Source: Forficula auricularia
Lineage: Eukaryota > Arthropoda > Insecta > Dermaptera > Forficulidae
Direction: 5' to 3'
Assembly (NCBI GenBank): GCA_024734495.1
Contig: JALMQS010000271.1
Coordinates: 141,466-205,465, forward strand
DNA: 64,000 nt
Part shown: piece after piece, positions 41,771 to 52,327 of the stretch
Layout of the letters: the number at the start of each line of letters is the position of its first letter
How positions within the stretch are numbered: the first letter of the stretch is position 1
Notes under the pieces: model-generated
The model's input: the letters and a program-made list of their open reading frames with translations, nothing else
The model's database searches: none
Told to the model about the DNA's origin: nothing
Program-made: the position numbers and the translations under genes

Positions 41771-42534
41771 AAATACCCATTAAAATCACTTTTTGATCAT
41801 GTTTCATTACAATATCTCTAAAGATACTGGATCTATTAATTGAAATTTGAAACTTTTAAGACGTGAATAAAAGCGGAAGGTGGGCAGGTGACAAAAATTA
41901 TTAAAATTAAAATTTATTTCTTTATCAAATAACGCTTGAAGTTTGAAGAAATAATAATTCTAATTTTTCTGCCCATATTTTGTACATTTTAATTCTGAAT
42001 TGAACTAAAACATGACTATAGTTTTTTATGTATATAAAATTTCATTTATTTAGGATTTATAATTTTTTAATTATGACTAATTTTTTAGGCTTTCAGACCC
42101 CCTTTACAATTTTCACCTTTAGGCCTTTAAATTTTTAAAATTTTCGGTATGTACTATAAGTATTACGTCATTAACTTCTTCTAGCTTTCCCAAAAGTTCG
42201 ATATTTAATTTAATTATTTGTTCTTTTATAAAAATCAGATTAATAGAGGGGGTCAGTAATTGTGAACCCCTTGACCACCCCCTAGCTAACGTCAAGTAGA
42301 TTATTAAATAAAAATTCTAATTTATCAAATAGTTTCGGATTTTAAAGTAATTCGATGGACAAGTGTATCCCCTCCACTGCCCCACTTCTTTGCTTCGCTC
42401 CTATATAGGGAAATCGACCTGGCCCAGAGAGGCAGTTTACCTGCGACCTTCCCAGAGTAAACCTCCCCTCTATCTCGATTTCAGTGAAAGTCTAAATTTA
42501 TTAGAAATCAACACTTAACAGTTTTTCAACCCCT
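41771..42534. other. No recognised gene
   Basis: AT-rich, with a short GC-richer passage at 42360-42470 that has no frame or repeat match. Confidence 0.45.
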
Positions 42535-43565
42535 CTTTTAGAATATTAACCAAATAGCGTTTGTGCCCTTTTGACCAACTCATTCCTTTCTTCAAATTCA
42601 AAAATATAAATTTTTACATCGTTTTAAATAAAATTAACTCACTTTTTTCAAAATAATCGTTCCAGCCCTTTTGACCAACTCCCTCCAAATTTCTCCAAAT
42701 TCAAAAATATAAATTTGTACAATGATTTGAATAAAATTAAATAACTTTTTCATAAATAATCGTTCCTGCCCTTTTGACCAATTCCCTCCAAATTTCTCCA
42801 AATTCAAAAATATAAATTTTGACAATGTTTTGAACCAAATTACTCACTTTTTCATAAATAATCGTTCCTGCCCTTTTGACAAATTCCCTCCAAATTTCTC
42901 CAAATTCAAAAATATAAATTTTGACAATGTTTTGAATCAAATTAAATATATTTCTCATAAATAATCGTTCCTGCCCTTTTGACCATCTCCTCCAAATTTC
43001 TCCAAATTCAAAAATACAAATTTGTACAATGTTTTGAATAAAATTAAATCACTTTCTCAAAAATAATCGTTCGTACCCTTTTGACCAACTACCTCCAAAT
43101 TTCCGCAAATTCAAAAATATAAATTTTGACAAAGTTTTGAATCGAATTAACTCATTTTTTCATAAATAATCGTTCCTGTCCTTTTGACTAATTCCCTCCA
43201 AATTTCTCCAAATTCAAAAATATAAATTTGGACAATGTTTTGAATTAAATTAAATCACTTTCATAAATAATCGTTTCTACCCTTTTGAACAACTCCATCC
43301 AAATTTCTCCCAATTAAAAAATATAAATATTGACAACGTTTTGATTCGAATTAACTCACTATTTCATAAATAATCGTTCTTGCCCTTTTTACCCACTCCC
43401 TCCAAATTACTCCAAATTCAAAAATATACATTTTAACAACGATTTGAATCGAATTGACTCACTTTTTCATAAATAATCGTTCCTGTCCTTTTGACCAATT
43501 CCCTCCAAATTTCTCCAAATTCAAAAATATAAATTTTTACAATGTTTTGAATCAAATTAACACAC
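42535..43565 (-). repeat. Tandem array, about 102 bp x 10
   Basis: 'cgttcctgcccttttgacca', 'ctccctccaaatttctccaa' and 'attcaaaaatataaatttt' recur ten times at about 102-103 bp. On the minus strand one unit reads KIYIFEFGEIWRELVKRAGT then IIYEKVSNLIQNIV, 34 codons. Several units keep this phase in tandem, giving frames of 63-73 codons before indels shift it. It is probably a satellite rather than a protein. Confidence 0.85.
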
Positions 43566-43680
43566 TTTAATGAATCAAGCAGAGGGCAACCTCTTTGTTT
43601 CTCTCTACCATACAAATATAGTTCGATAGAACGAAGAATCAACAACGCGTAGTTTTTGAACTTTAAAATTTAAATATACT
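43566..43680 (-). mobile_element. FB1 fragment bordering the 102-bp array
   Basis: 'aatcaagcagagggcaacctc' then 'tttgtttctctctacc' and 'gaatcaacaacgcgtag' match the FB1 arm end and module. The array abuts it directly. Confidence 0.6.
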
Positions 43681-43683
43681 GAA

Positions 43684-43716
43684 CACGATCTTGCCCCAAT
43701 TCACCTCAAGATCGTG
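43684..43716. other. Perfect 10-bp stem hairpin
   Basis: CACGATCTTG (43684-43693) pairs with CAAGATCGTG (43707-43716) over a 13-nt loop, within a GC-richer stretch (43680-43960). Function unknown; it may be part of a transposon end. Confidence 0.5.
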
Positions 43717-44880
43717 CAGTTCTGCGTGGTTTAGAACCCGCACAGATCAAGAGATGAAATCAGTCTTGTGTTTTTCTCACTTGCCCTTAATAGATGTTAA
43801 ATAAATTTGGAAGCGGGGGGTGTCTGAGCCGTCCAAGTGAGCTTCCAAATTAGGGTTACAACGGACTTGGTTATCTTTCTGAATGACGCTTCGAGGTTCT
43901 CTACAGTCTTTCTCTATTTCAAAGCTTAATTCTAATGTGAGAGTGGTAGGATCACAGGGTTACACAAATCAAAATTAACGTACACTAACTCCCATTAATT
44001 TTTAAAACCAAAAGAAATTTTATTGATATCAAAAAAAATTAAAAAAAGAAAGTTTATGTTGTAATTTTGAAATTTTGAATTTAACAATGATTTGAAATTT
44101 TATTATTGAAATTTTTAGTATTGTTAAAGTGTGAATTAGTTATAATTTTAAGTTGTCTAATTAATTTGATTTATATTTGATACTGGGGGCTTCAAGGGTC
44201 GATTTCGCCTTGAATGCCTTTGGATTTACAAAATTTTGTGTGGGGTCCTCTTGAAGTGACTCTATATAGGACAATTATGAAAAAAAGAATTTGTATTATT
44301 TTCAGTGTTATAATCTATAAATTAATGTTTAATTATTTATTTAATTCAATGTTTTTATTATAATTTATACTTTTGTTAATTTAATTAATCTAATTTATTT
44401 ATTTTAATTGTATTTTCTTTAACTATTATTTATTTATCTATTTAACAAAAATTATTATTGAGCGCATGAATCCATTTTCTAATTTGCTTGACAAATTGGA
44501 GAGAATTTTTTAATTTACTTTCGGACTGAGGTCAATATGAATCCGTGCAACCCCTATTTTCTTTATTTTACTAATTTTTTTAACTATTACTAGGGTCCGT
44601 AATTCATCTGTTTCACCTTTTTTTGCCTAAAATTATATATTCTCTCGAATCTATCAAGTGTTAATTAGTAGAATCTAAATTCATGCCCTTTTAGAATATT
44701 TTTTTTAAATTAAATTAACATTATTTATTACTTATATCTCTGTTTTATTTAAAGATTATTATCAATTAACACTACACTAAAGTTCATTTTTGGTTTATTT
44801 TTTTGAAATTGTTTTTTTAACTGCAGTTAATTTTATAGTTAGAATTATTTATTAAGAAATGAGAGATTTTTCTTATCTTT
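43717..44880. other. No recognised gene
   Basis: Unique-looking moderate-GC DNA to about 43960, then AT-rich intron-like DNA. No frame or repeat supported. Confidence 0.4.
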
Positions 44881-44934
44881 TCACTGTCTTGTATGATGAC
44901 AATTCTATCGGCGGTCCAAGTCTATTTGCTCCAG

Positions 44935-45151
44935 GAGGACGCTGGGAGACACCGTTGTCCAGGTGACCAATTATCCAGGCCTAGAGTTTTACTACGCTGG
45001 AGAATGTTACTTAACCCTGGCGTCCCAAAAGTTTCGAATTATAATACTCTTTTCTCCTCTCGTCATCCTCTCACTCCACTTTTGCCATAGGAGAATTCTC
45101 TCCCCCCATGTTCAATTCATTCTCCTCTCATTTCTTATTTATCTCTTTTAG
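44935..45151 (+). CDS. Candidate host exon, CUB-like segment
   Basis: After a good acceptor context (TCTATTTGCTCCAG, ending 44934) the frame reads RTLGDTVVQVTNYPGLEFYY then AGECYLTLASQKFRIIILFS and stays open to 45151. The spacing resembles a CUB domain fragment ('..P.YP..Y....C.W.I....... I.L.F'): here NYPGLEFYYAGECYLTL with KFRIIILF. CUB domains occur in secreted and membrane proteins. The exon end is unclear; no strong donor follows at the expected place. Base composition is far less AT-rich than its surroundings. It could be a single exon of a large-intron gene, an exon remnant, or coincidence. Confidence 0.35.
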
Positions 45152-45863
45152 CAAATTTCTATTTCTTTTTTTTAAAAATACAATAATCTTTTTTTCTTAT
45201 GATTTTCCAAATGCATTGAATTTCGATTTGGAACTTAGACCCTTTTCAAGTTAATTTTTTATTTTAAACATTTTAACTTAAATACTTAAATTCAATATAA
45301 AAAATTGTTTTAAATACATAATCTTTTTTTTTCGAAATTTCAATTCATTAATTATTTTGGTTTTAAATTTAGAAAATGTCTGGGATTCCAATAAAATTTC
45401 CTTTTAATACCCTTTAATTCAAAAAAGCTCAAAAAAATGTCCCCAAAACTAATATTTTTCCAAAATTTTGCCCCTTAAACAAGGCTAAGAACAGCCGAAA
45501 ACTTGGGTGGATTTTGAGGTCGTGTACAATACATATTCAAATGATTTTTTTTCAAAAGGGGCTATATTTCTTGCCCTTCCATCTAAATCAATTTCTAATG
45601 ACATTCTTGTTTTTTCTCATGGGAAATGATGTTTAAAATTACCGACTTAATACAGAATTTTGTAGACAGTGTATAGTCTTGAAAAAAAAATTTCCCTAGC
45701 ATTGAAATATTTATTTTTCAGTGGAAAATAAAAAATAAATAAATAAATTACTTATGATTGATTGTATGTGAATAAAAAAAAATGAGTAAGTAATATCAAG
45801 CAGTCAATTTATATTAAATTGAAGTCTCTATATACATAGATAGTCTGTACTCCGAATGAAATA
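45152..45863. other. AT-rich, intron-like DNA
   Basis: No frame, repeat match or RNA structure supported. Confidence 0.45.
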
Positions 45864-45962
45864 ATTACCCCTGTTGGCCAGCTGGGTTTTACTAACCAGA
45901 ATACATCAATCATTGTTCCAATAAGGGCGAAATATTTACTGGAAACGGGAGGCTTTAATTAA
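45864..45962 (+). CDS. Coding-like patch of unknown origin
   Basis: A 33-codon run reads ITPVGQLGFTNQNTSIIVPI then RAKYLLETGGFN and a stop. The balanced amino-acid mix in AT-rich surroundings suggests former or present coding sequence. It is bounded by AT-rich DNA, with no obvious splice sites. I do not recognise the family; a transposon remnant is as likely as a host exon. Confidence 0.25.
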   Translation: MTPVGQLGFTNQNTSIIVPIRAKYLLETGGFN

Positions 45963-46299
45963 AAAAATAAATTTTTATATAAAAAATAATCGAAATAAAA
46001 AAATAAATAAAAATAAAACTGTCTCAAATAAATATATTTTTGTTGTTCTTAATAAATGCTGTTTTGACACCCAGACTGGCTACATATTTTACCAACTTTG
46101 TCCGATTTTGCTAATGACTTTTTGGTTTGTTTGATTACTCATTGTCCAATGTTAATTCTCATTACAATGGTATCGTTTCCTATTATATTTATTCATTAAA
46201 CTGATATTAAATTTCTGTTTTGAATAAATCTATTATTTTAGCTTGAAAATCTTCTGAGCGTTTTTAAGGTTATGTTTATGTTCAAAAGTAAAACGGAGA

Positions 46300-47086
46300 T
46301 CTTATGAGTATCACTACAATGTCTGTTGGTCTATTTTGAAAACGACTCTACCGATTTTGATGAAATTAACGGGTTAGGGGGTTTTTGGGTTGGCAATTCG
46401 ATCTGTCACGGTCTCATCTTCGACAAAATTGTTTTTGATGGGTTTTTTCGTAATCAAATTAATTATTCTCAGGTAGACAAATCCCAATCTTGGAGTTTAA
46501 AAAAGGTTTCTCTTTTGTTTACTTTTGTACCCAGACAGACAATGGGTTGGGTTAATCCTTTATTCTCAAAGGCCTTGAAGAAGTATTGCGATTGTGGATT
46601 TTAACATATTTTGTTCTCCCTAAACGTTAGAAATATTAATAAACGTTTTATAATTGTTTTTATAAAGAACTTTATTTATTTGATAGAATAAAAAATAATT
46701 AAGAATTTATTTAAAAATATATTTCGCATAAGCAGGTCTCAATTTTCTGAAAAAACAACACATTTTGATAGGTTTTATTTATTAACAATTGGATAAATAA
46801 AAATGAATCATATGGTTGAATCAAAACAGGTGCAGGAGGTGGGGTGCAGTGGTGGGGGATCCGGGGGTAGGGCGAGGTTTCGGGGTGGGGTCGAGCGGGG
46901 TGAAGGTGGGGGGGGGGGTACAGTGGGCGAATATTATATATTTTTGTAATTTTTTTAATTTGAAAACGGCTCTCAAATAAAAATCGACCTTTTTTATCAG
47001 AATTTTAAATTAAAAATAATATTAAAATAAAGCTTTCAACTGAAGGAAGAAGTTACCGAGCATCGCTCGGTGCTTCCAGATACTAT
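46300..47086 (+). mobile_element. Helitron-like non-autonomous element
   Basis: Colinear with 21734-22520 in reverse. The 5' part has 'ttttgaaaacgactctaccg' and 'attttgatgaaattaacggg', followed by a G-rich block (46840-46920). The 3' part has hairpin ACCGAGCATCGCTCGGT, then GCTTCCAGATACTAT. The frame at 46326-46604 (92 codons) is conserved repeat DNA, not a gene: similar text is seen on the other strand at 22.3-22.5 kb. Confidence 0.75.
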
Positions 47087-48011
47087 TATATTATAGGTAT
47101 CTATTAATTTTTCCGCGAATCAAAAATTGTATAAAAATTTACTTTTTACTGACTTTTTAGTGCAGTCAAAAATAAAAAATAAAAAAATATCTCAGAGTAT
47201 GAGGTATTCCTGTAGAGAGCTTTTTATGTAAAATTAGGTTTAATGTTGATGTTTGAAGTCGGTCCAAGGATAAATGAAGATTTATTGGAAACTTTTTCTT
47301 TTTACATTGTTGAACCGTCGTTTCGGAGGATCTCTCACCCTTCTTCGAGGTTCAAAAGATGAATGAAGCAAGTATGTAATAATTTTCCTTCTTGTCCCTA
47401 ATTAAAAAAAAAAATTAAAATGACGCTGTGGAAGAGATTCAAAGTGCCCGTTTTTAAGTGATTTTTGTACCTGTCTATTTTTAGAAACGGATTTACTTAA
47501 AATTTTGAAACAATTACACTATTATTATCTATTATTTATTTATTTATTTATTTATAATATCATTATTTGTTCTTTCACCTTGAATTATATAACTTCATTT
47601 GATTAATAAAAATTCAAGCTTGTTTGACCACATTGTTTAACACAAGACCGAGATTAAATAATTAAACTATTTTAATTAACAAACATTTTATTTTATTTAT
47701 TTTTGCCATCAAGAGCAAATTGATCATTGCTGAATTTTCTAAACAGCACAGTATTTACTTGCTGTTATAGTTTCCCATTAACATCAAAATTATTATCATT
47801 TTCTTCGTAATTGGTACTTTTCTTTATTCTTAGAATGCCTCTCTTTCTAATTTCCATATTATACTATCTATGCCAATATATTTTTTTATTCCACCAAGAG
47901 ATGGTTCAATCATAGAATTTTTTTCAGTTTATAAACTATATTTTGTATATACGTTTTATGTTTAAAAAATAGCTAGTTTTGTTCTGCCGAAGACACAACG
48001 TTTCGGCCATT
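47087..48011. other. No recognised gene
   Basis: Repeat-like CGTTTCGGAGGATCTCTCAC (47320) and 'acaacgtttcggccattg' (47995) are isolated. Otherwise AT-rich. Confidence 0.45.
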
Positions 48012-48657
48012 GGGGGCCTTCTATAAATTACCCCACTCAGTAAGGGGGCATCTCAGATTTTGAACAATGGGATCTTAAAAATTGTGATGTCACAAAAGTC
48101 AAATTAAAAAAATATAAACAATTTTCAAATATATTTTTAAGATTTCAGGTTATTATTATTCCAACCTGAAAAATTATAGGGTATAAAAGTGAGTGTGTCG
48201 TCACAATACTGCTCAATGAAAACGTGATACACAAGGGTCCACTGCGGACAGAGAGGTTGTACATTTTTGGTGCAACTTCTTGTATCAATATCAGTATAAA
48301 GAAAAAAAAAATATTTCTTGGTCTACAACAGGGGTGTCCAACCTTTTGGCTTACACGGGCAGCATTGGAAAAAAAAACAAATGCCTCGGGCCGCATATAA
48401 AATATAGTAATTCTATTGATATTTGTTAATCAAAAAATATAGTTAATAATGTAGAATAATGATATCCACCATGACAAAGAAGAAAAATGTCATAGGATAA
48501 TAAGGGGCCTTCACACGAATTTCAAGATTTTTACCGATAGTGTGACGTCACAATACAATACCCTGGCTCAATGAAAATGTGGCAGAATGTGACACAGGGG
48601 GAGGGGGGGGGGATCTAAAAATCTTGAAATTCCTGTGACGTTATTTATGGACGCCCC
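48012..48657. mobile_element. Disrupted PIF-like MITE copy with internal insertion
   Basis: The left part (48012-48240) and right part (48505-48657) match the MITE at 10842. The right end is GACGTTATTTATGGACGCCC; the left end is eroded. Between them lie the hAT MITE end at 48329 and text (48435-48505) that, in reverse, also flanks the 10.8-kb copy. So the parts are two rearranged copies or one copy with a nested repeat. Confidence 0.6.
48329..48428 (+). mobile_element. hAT-type MITE end, copy 2
   Basis: Starts CAGGGGTGTCCAACCTTTTG and continues GGCTTACACGGGCAGC; pairs with the reverse copy at 15895-15995. Confidence 0.75.
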
Positions 48658-48913
48658 TTGCTTGTGCAACTATTTTTATATTTATAAATTTAGAATTATC
48701 CGAAATTTTTTAGTTTAAAATTCACAATAAAAATGCTTCTGTAATAGAGACTGAAACGTTATAAATTCAATAGAAAAATTTTAATTCATTTTTTCAATTT
48801 ACACTGTAAAGGTATATGTGTAGACTTTAAGCTTTGATTATAAACCCTCATAATTTAATTTACACTGTAAATCAATCAATATCAATATTTTAAAAATTAT
48901 ATTTATTGATAAT
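48658..48913. other. AT-rich stretch, nothing supported
   Basis: No frame or repeat recognised. Confidence 0.5.
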
Positions 48914-48926
48914 AAAGTCCATGATG

Positions 48927-49165
48927 GGAGCCGGGTTGGCTCAGTTGGCTAACGCACTGGCCTCGTTTCGACATCGATCGATTATGACGATGTCGGAATG
49001 GGAAGAAAGCCGGGGGTTCGATCCTCGCTGACGAATAAACATTTCTCTCGGCTTTAAGAAAAACTCGGCTCCCCCACTAACCCTACTTCAACACTTTACT
49101 TTATGTATTGCTGTCTAAAAATGGGCTTTGTTCCCGGTGACATTAAAATAAAAAAAAAAAAAAAA
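48927..49165 (+). mobile_element. SINE-C, full length, 13-bp target duplication
   Basis: The tRNA-like head has A box GGGTTGGCTCAGTTGGCTAA and B box GGGGGTTCGATCCTCGC. The unrelated body reads 'ctcggctttaagaaaaactcgg' and 'gggctttgttcccggtgac'. The tail is a long A run. Exact direct repeats AAAGTCCATGATG lie at 48914-48926 and 49166-49178. The clean duplication and long A tail suggest a young insertion. Confidence 0.92.
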
Positions 49166-49178
49166 AAGTCCATGATGA

Positions 49179-49534
49179 AATGATATTATTAATAATGATT
49201 CATATTTTTGAAATAAATCATTGTAAAAAAAATGACGATTAGATCCTTGAGAAAATGCGAAACAGCGATTAGAAGAAAATTACTTCAAAAGAATAAAAAA
49301 AAACTTGAAAACAGTTTAATTGTAAAACTAGAAAAAGAAAAAAAGAGAGAGAAATTAAAGTAGTAAATTATTAGCTCGTCTTGAAAATGATTTATCTTCT
49401 TTTTCCTTAAATTACTTTTTGCTTATTCCGCAATGATGTTTAAAAATGGAGAGGCAAAACATCCCCTCCCCTGAGCTGATTCATTTCGTTTTAGTTTGAT
49501 AATTAATATGACTCTCTATTTTTACTTTATTTAA
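49179..49534. other. AT-rich DNA before the retrotransposon fragment
   Basis: A-rich, with no frame. It may include decayed continuation of the inverted endonuclease fragment. Confidence 0.4.
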
Positions 49535-49731
49535 CTAGCTAGTTTCCAACCATATAAACCTTTTATTTTCGTTCGAAACCATAGTAAATTGTTCTTCCTT
49601 TAAATCGTCACTGACTTTTATATTTATTTCTATTGGCATATGGTCTGACTCCGTTCTTTCCAATAGTACCTCCATTCTTTCAATAATACTTCCATTGCTA
49701 TTTTCTTTTTCGATAAGATAATCTGTAACTG
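49535..49731 (-). pseudogene. Inverted endonuclease fragment of a non-LTR retrotransposon
   Basis: The minus strand reads SVTDYLIEKENSNGSIIERM, EVLLERTESDHMPIEINIKV, SDDLKEEQFTMVSNENKRFI and WLETS, with a stop at 49535-49537. 'SDHMPI' is the catalytic S-D-H motif at the end of an EEP endonuclease domain, and 'SVTDY' is the preceding conserved block. It abuts, head to head, the plus-strand RT/RNase H fragment that starts at 49732. This is the arrangement expected from twin-priming 5' inversion of one element. Confidence 0.7.
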
Positions 49732-51048
49732 ATGTTCTACAGAGCTATAATTAGAAGTAAATTGGACTATGCTTCCCCCATCTATGCATCGGCTTCAGAG
49801 AGTGTCCTTAAAAGACTTGATGCTGTCCATAACATGGGCATTAGAATAGCATTGGGAGCTTTTCGAACTAGCCCTGTTGTTAGTCTTCTTGTGGAAGCAG
49901 GTGAACCTCCTCTAAGATTAAGGAGAGAAATGTTATCTTTGAATTATTTATTAAAAATTTACTCTCTTCGAACCCACCCGGCGTATAACATTTTATTTAA
50001 AACTATAAACTCGAACAATTTCTTAAAACCCAGATCCTCTAAACCTTTAGGTATAAGAATGAAAAATCATATTGAGAATTTTGAGGTAAATTGCAACAGC
50101 CAGGTCGCAACAATTTTTTCACCCAACCCTCCCTGGCTTCTTAAAAAACCTGCAGTTATCTGGGACCTCAATAAATTCAATAAAAGGGACACAAATGGCA
50201 CTATCTTTAACACAATGTTTCAGGACATTATAAAGAAATATCCGAATTATGCACTTGTTTTCACCGATGGCTCAAAATTCGAAACAAAAGTAGGTTGCGC
50301 CTTCAAACACAATAATTTTGAATTTAATTTTAGACTTCCCGCAATTTCCAGCATTTTCACCGCAGAACTAAAAGCAATCGAATTAGGTCTTACTTATATT
50401 AAAAACCGTGGGCTGAGAAAAAGCATCATAATTAGTGACTCGCTAAGTGCCCTTCATGCACTGGAGGGATTCAATTCTTCGCATCCCTTGGTGCAGAGGA
50501 TCCAGTCTCTGTTTGGAGAGCGGTCGGAGTTTGAAAGTTTTTTTTTGTGGGTGCCAGGACATAGAGGAATTGTAGGTAACGAGGCAACAGATATTTTGGC
50601 CAAACGGGGTGCAAACAAGCCCTCTATAGATTTTTCTCAAACATTCTTGAAAGACTCCCAAAGATTTTTCAAAATCAAAATTGGGAAATTATGGAGTGAC
50701 GAATGGAAGAATGAAAATAGATTACTTAAACGAGTAAAACCAGTTGTTAGTCCCTTGGAAATATATAATCTTAGTCGACGAATGCAGACTATCATAACAA
50801 GATTAAGAATAGGGCATTGTTTTTTTTCACACGGTCATTTGATTCTAAGACAGGATCCCCCATGGTGTGGAACCTGCTATACTAGAGTCACGGTTGACCA
50901 TATTTTGATTGATTGTCCTCGGTATGGAGCACAAAGAATAAATTCTAAGATAGAAGGTGTATCAATCGGAAGCCTGTTGACTGACCAGGAGGGTTTTGAG
51001 AAATTGTTCGAGTTTTTGAGTCGAGTACACTTGTTGAAATTCATTTAA
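49732..51048 (+). CDS. RT C-terminus plus RNase H of an I-clade-like non-LTR retrotransposon
   Basis: 438 intact codons. Residues 1-60 (FYRAIIRSKLDYASPIY, LGAFRTSPV) are the thumb/connection region after the RT palm. Residues 170-295 form RNase H with its residues in place: Asp179 (FTDGSK), Glu212 (TAELKAIE), Asp236 (ISDSLSAL), His278 and Asp287 (WVPGHRGIVGNEATD). Residues 355-400 hold RLRIGH and a zinc-finger-like C379-x2-C382-x7-H390-x4-C395. The RT catalytic core and the forward endonuclease are missing, so it is a 5'-truncated, inverted insertion and cannot mobilise itself. RNase H plus CCHC-like tail place it near the I/Jockey group; the exact clade is not certain. The open frame indicates a recent insertion. 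The 3' UTR likely covers 51049-51190 ('gatggcgcaaatgttcccag'). Confidence 0.9.
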   Translation: MFYRAIIRSKLDYASPIYASASESVLKRLDAVHNMGIRIALGAFRTSPVVSLLVEAGEPPLRLRREMLSLNYLLKIYSLRTHPAYNILFKTINSNNFLKPRSSKPLGIRMKNHIENFEVNCNSQVATIFSPNPPWLLKKPAVIWDLNKFNKRDTNGTIFNTMFQDIIKKYPNYALVFTDGSKFETKVGCAFKHNNFEFNFRLPAISSIFTAELKAIELGLTYIKNRGLRKSIIISDSLSALHALEGFNSSHPLVQRIQSLFGERSEFESFFLWVPGHRGIVGNEATDILAKRGANKPSIDFSQTFLKDSQRFFKIKIGKLWSDEWKNENRLLKRVKPVVSPLEIYNLSRRMQTIITRLRIGHCFFSHGHLILRQDPPWCGTCYTRVTVDHILIDCPRYGAQRINSKIEGVSIGSLLTDQEGFEKLFEFLSRVHLLKFI

Positions 51049-51199
51049 TTGTATACGGTTGTTGTTTGTTTGTTGTCGTTATTGTTGTATGAGATTATTC
51101 TTACCTACGTGATGGCGCAAATGTTCCCAGATGTCCTATGAATGTGTAGTTTCCAATTCTATCCACATTTTGTTCTTCCATTTCTAATTGTCATTTCTT

Positions 51200-51350
51200 C
51201 GTTTAAACAGAACTCTAACATTGAAGGAGACAATAAAAGAGTGTGTCTTCTGCTGGAATTATAAATTTTATTTATTTATAACAAGACTATAGTTTCGAGG
51301 GCTTTGCCTTAAAAATTAGTATTTTCGAATCATTAGAAATTTTAAAATCA
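51200..51350 (+). mobile_element. FB1-related arm, copy 2a
   Basis: 'gaaggagacaataaaagag', TGTGTCTTCTGCTGGAATTA, then 'caagactatagtttcgaggg' and 'ctttgcctt'. It matches one arm of the hairpin at 51.6 kb. Confidence 0.6.
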
Positions 51351-51621
51351 TACAATAATTCACCAAAGAAATTCTTAAATCGAAAAATAGAAATTCCCGA
51401 AATCTTTATTTTAAAAATAGCCTCTCAAATAAAAACTTCATGATCGCTACCTACAGCCAAAATAAAACAAGTATAAATTTCAATTCTTAACTTGGCCACC
51501 CTGAACAATTCTTAACCTGACCACATGAACAATTTTAACCTTTCATTCATAAATTAATAATTTTCAACCTAGGCTATAATATCATGGCGAGAAAAAAAAT
51601 CATTCTACCATTTTGGAAATT

Positions 51622-51827
51622 CAATTGAAAGTTTCTTTTTGCCGAAAGTAGCAGAATTTTTATAAATTGAAGGAGACAATAAAAGAGTGTGTCTTCTGCT
51701 GGAATTATACATTTTTAATTTATTTATAACGAGACTATAGCAAAGCTCTCGAAACTATAGTCTCGTTATAAATAAATTAAAAATTTATAATTCCAGCAGA
51801 AGACACACTGTTTTAGTGTTTCCTTTA
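51622..51827. mobile_element. FB1-related hairpin retroposon with 12-bp target duplication
   Basis: ATTTTGGAAATT flanks it exactly at 51610-51621 and 51828-51839. It starts with a unique module (TTTTTGCCGAAAGTAGCAGA, homologous to the FB1 module at 10.4 kb). Inverted arms follow, about 51662-51728 and 51743-51825, sharing GTGTGTCTTCTGCTGGAATT, 'atttttaatttatttataac' and 'gagactatag', around a 13-nt loop. Confidence 0.8.
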
Positions 51828-52094
51828 ATTTTGGAAATTTTTAAAAATCTTGAGTGACCTCTTAAAATTTTTTTAATCGAGCTGATTTTTATGAGCATTT
51901 TAAAAACATGTTAAATTAACATATTTTCATGCGAATATATTATATATAAATATATTGGCCATCCTAAATAGCATGTCTGAGAATGTATTGATGATATTGG
52001 AAAGCTCAAACTGGGCTCGAAGTAACACCTACTAATTCAAATGTGTGACATGGTATGACTTTTTAGATCATAGACTAGATCCATTCAAAAACTT

Positions 52095-52255
52095 GTTCGA
52101 TAAATAAATAATAAATAAATAAATCTTTATTCCACGACCTGCTTAGAGGCACAAGTCCTGGGTGGCTAGGTCCTCTAAACATCAATACATTAACAAACAT
52201 CAATACAAATTAACTACAACAATTTAACAAATAATAAACAAGTACAAAAAAAAAA
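52095..52255 (-). mobile_element. 3' UTR tail of a non-LTR retrotransposon
   Basis: The minus strand reads GAGGACCTAGCCACCCAGGA, 'cttgtgcctctaagcaggtcgtgg', then AATAAAGATTTATTTATTT, a style typical of Jockey/CR1-type 3' ends. An A17 stretch lies at the other side (52246-52262). No coding part remains. Confidence 0.65.
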
Positions 52256-52327
52256 AAAAAAATGAAATGTATGCTCATTAACAATAAATAACATGACCAT
52301 AGATCTCCATCGAAAGACAAAAAGTAA

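Noticed and set aside
42634..42958. Small proteins on the minus strand of the 102-bp array
   Set aside because: They are translations of a tandem repeat. The frames start and stop by indels between units and there is no independent sign of coding.
48927..49030. A tRNA gene at the SINE-C head
   Set aside because: A and B boxes are good, but a long insertion separates them and the unit ends in an A tail with a target duplication, which defines a SINE.
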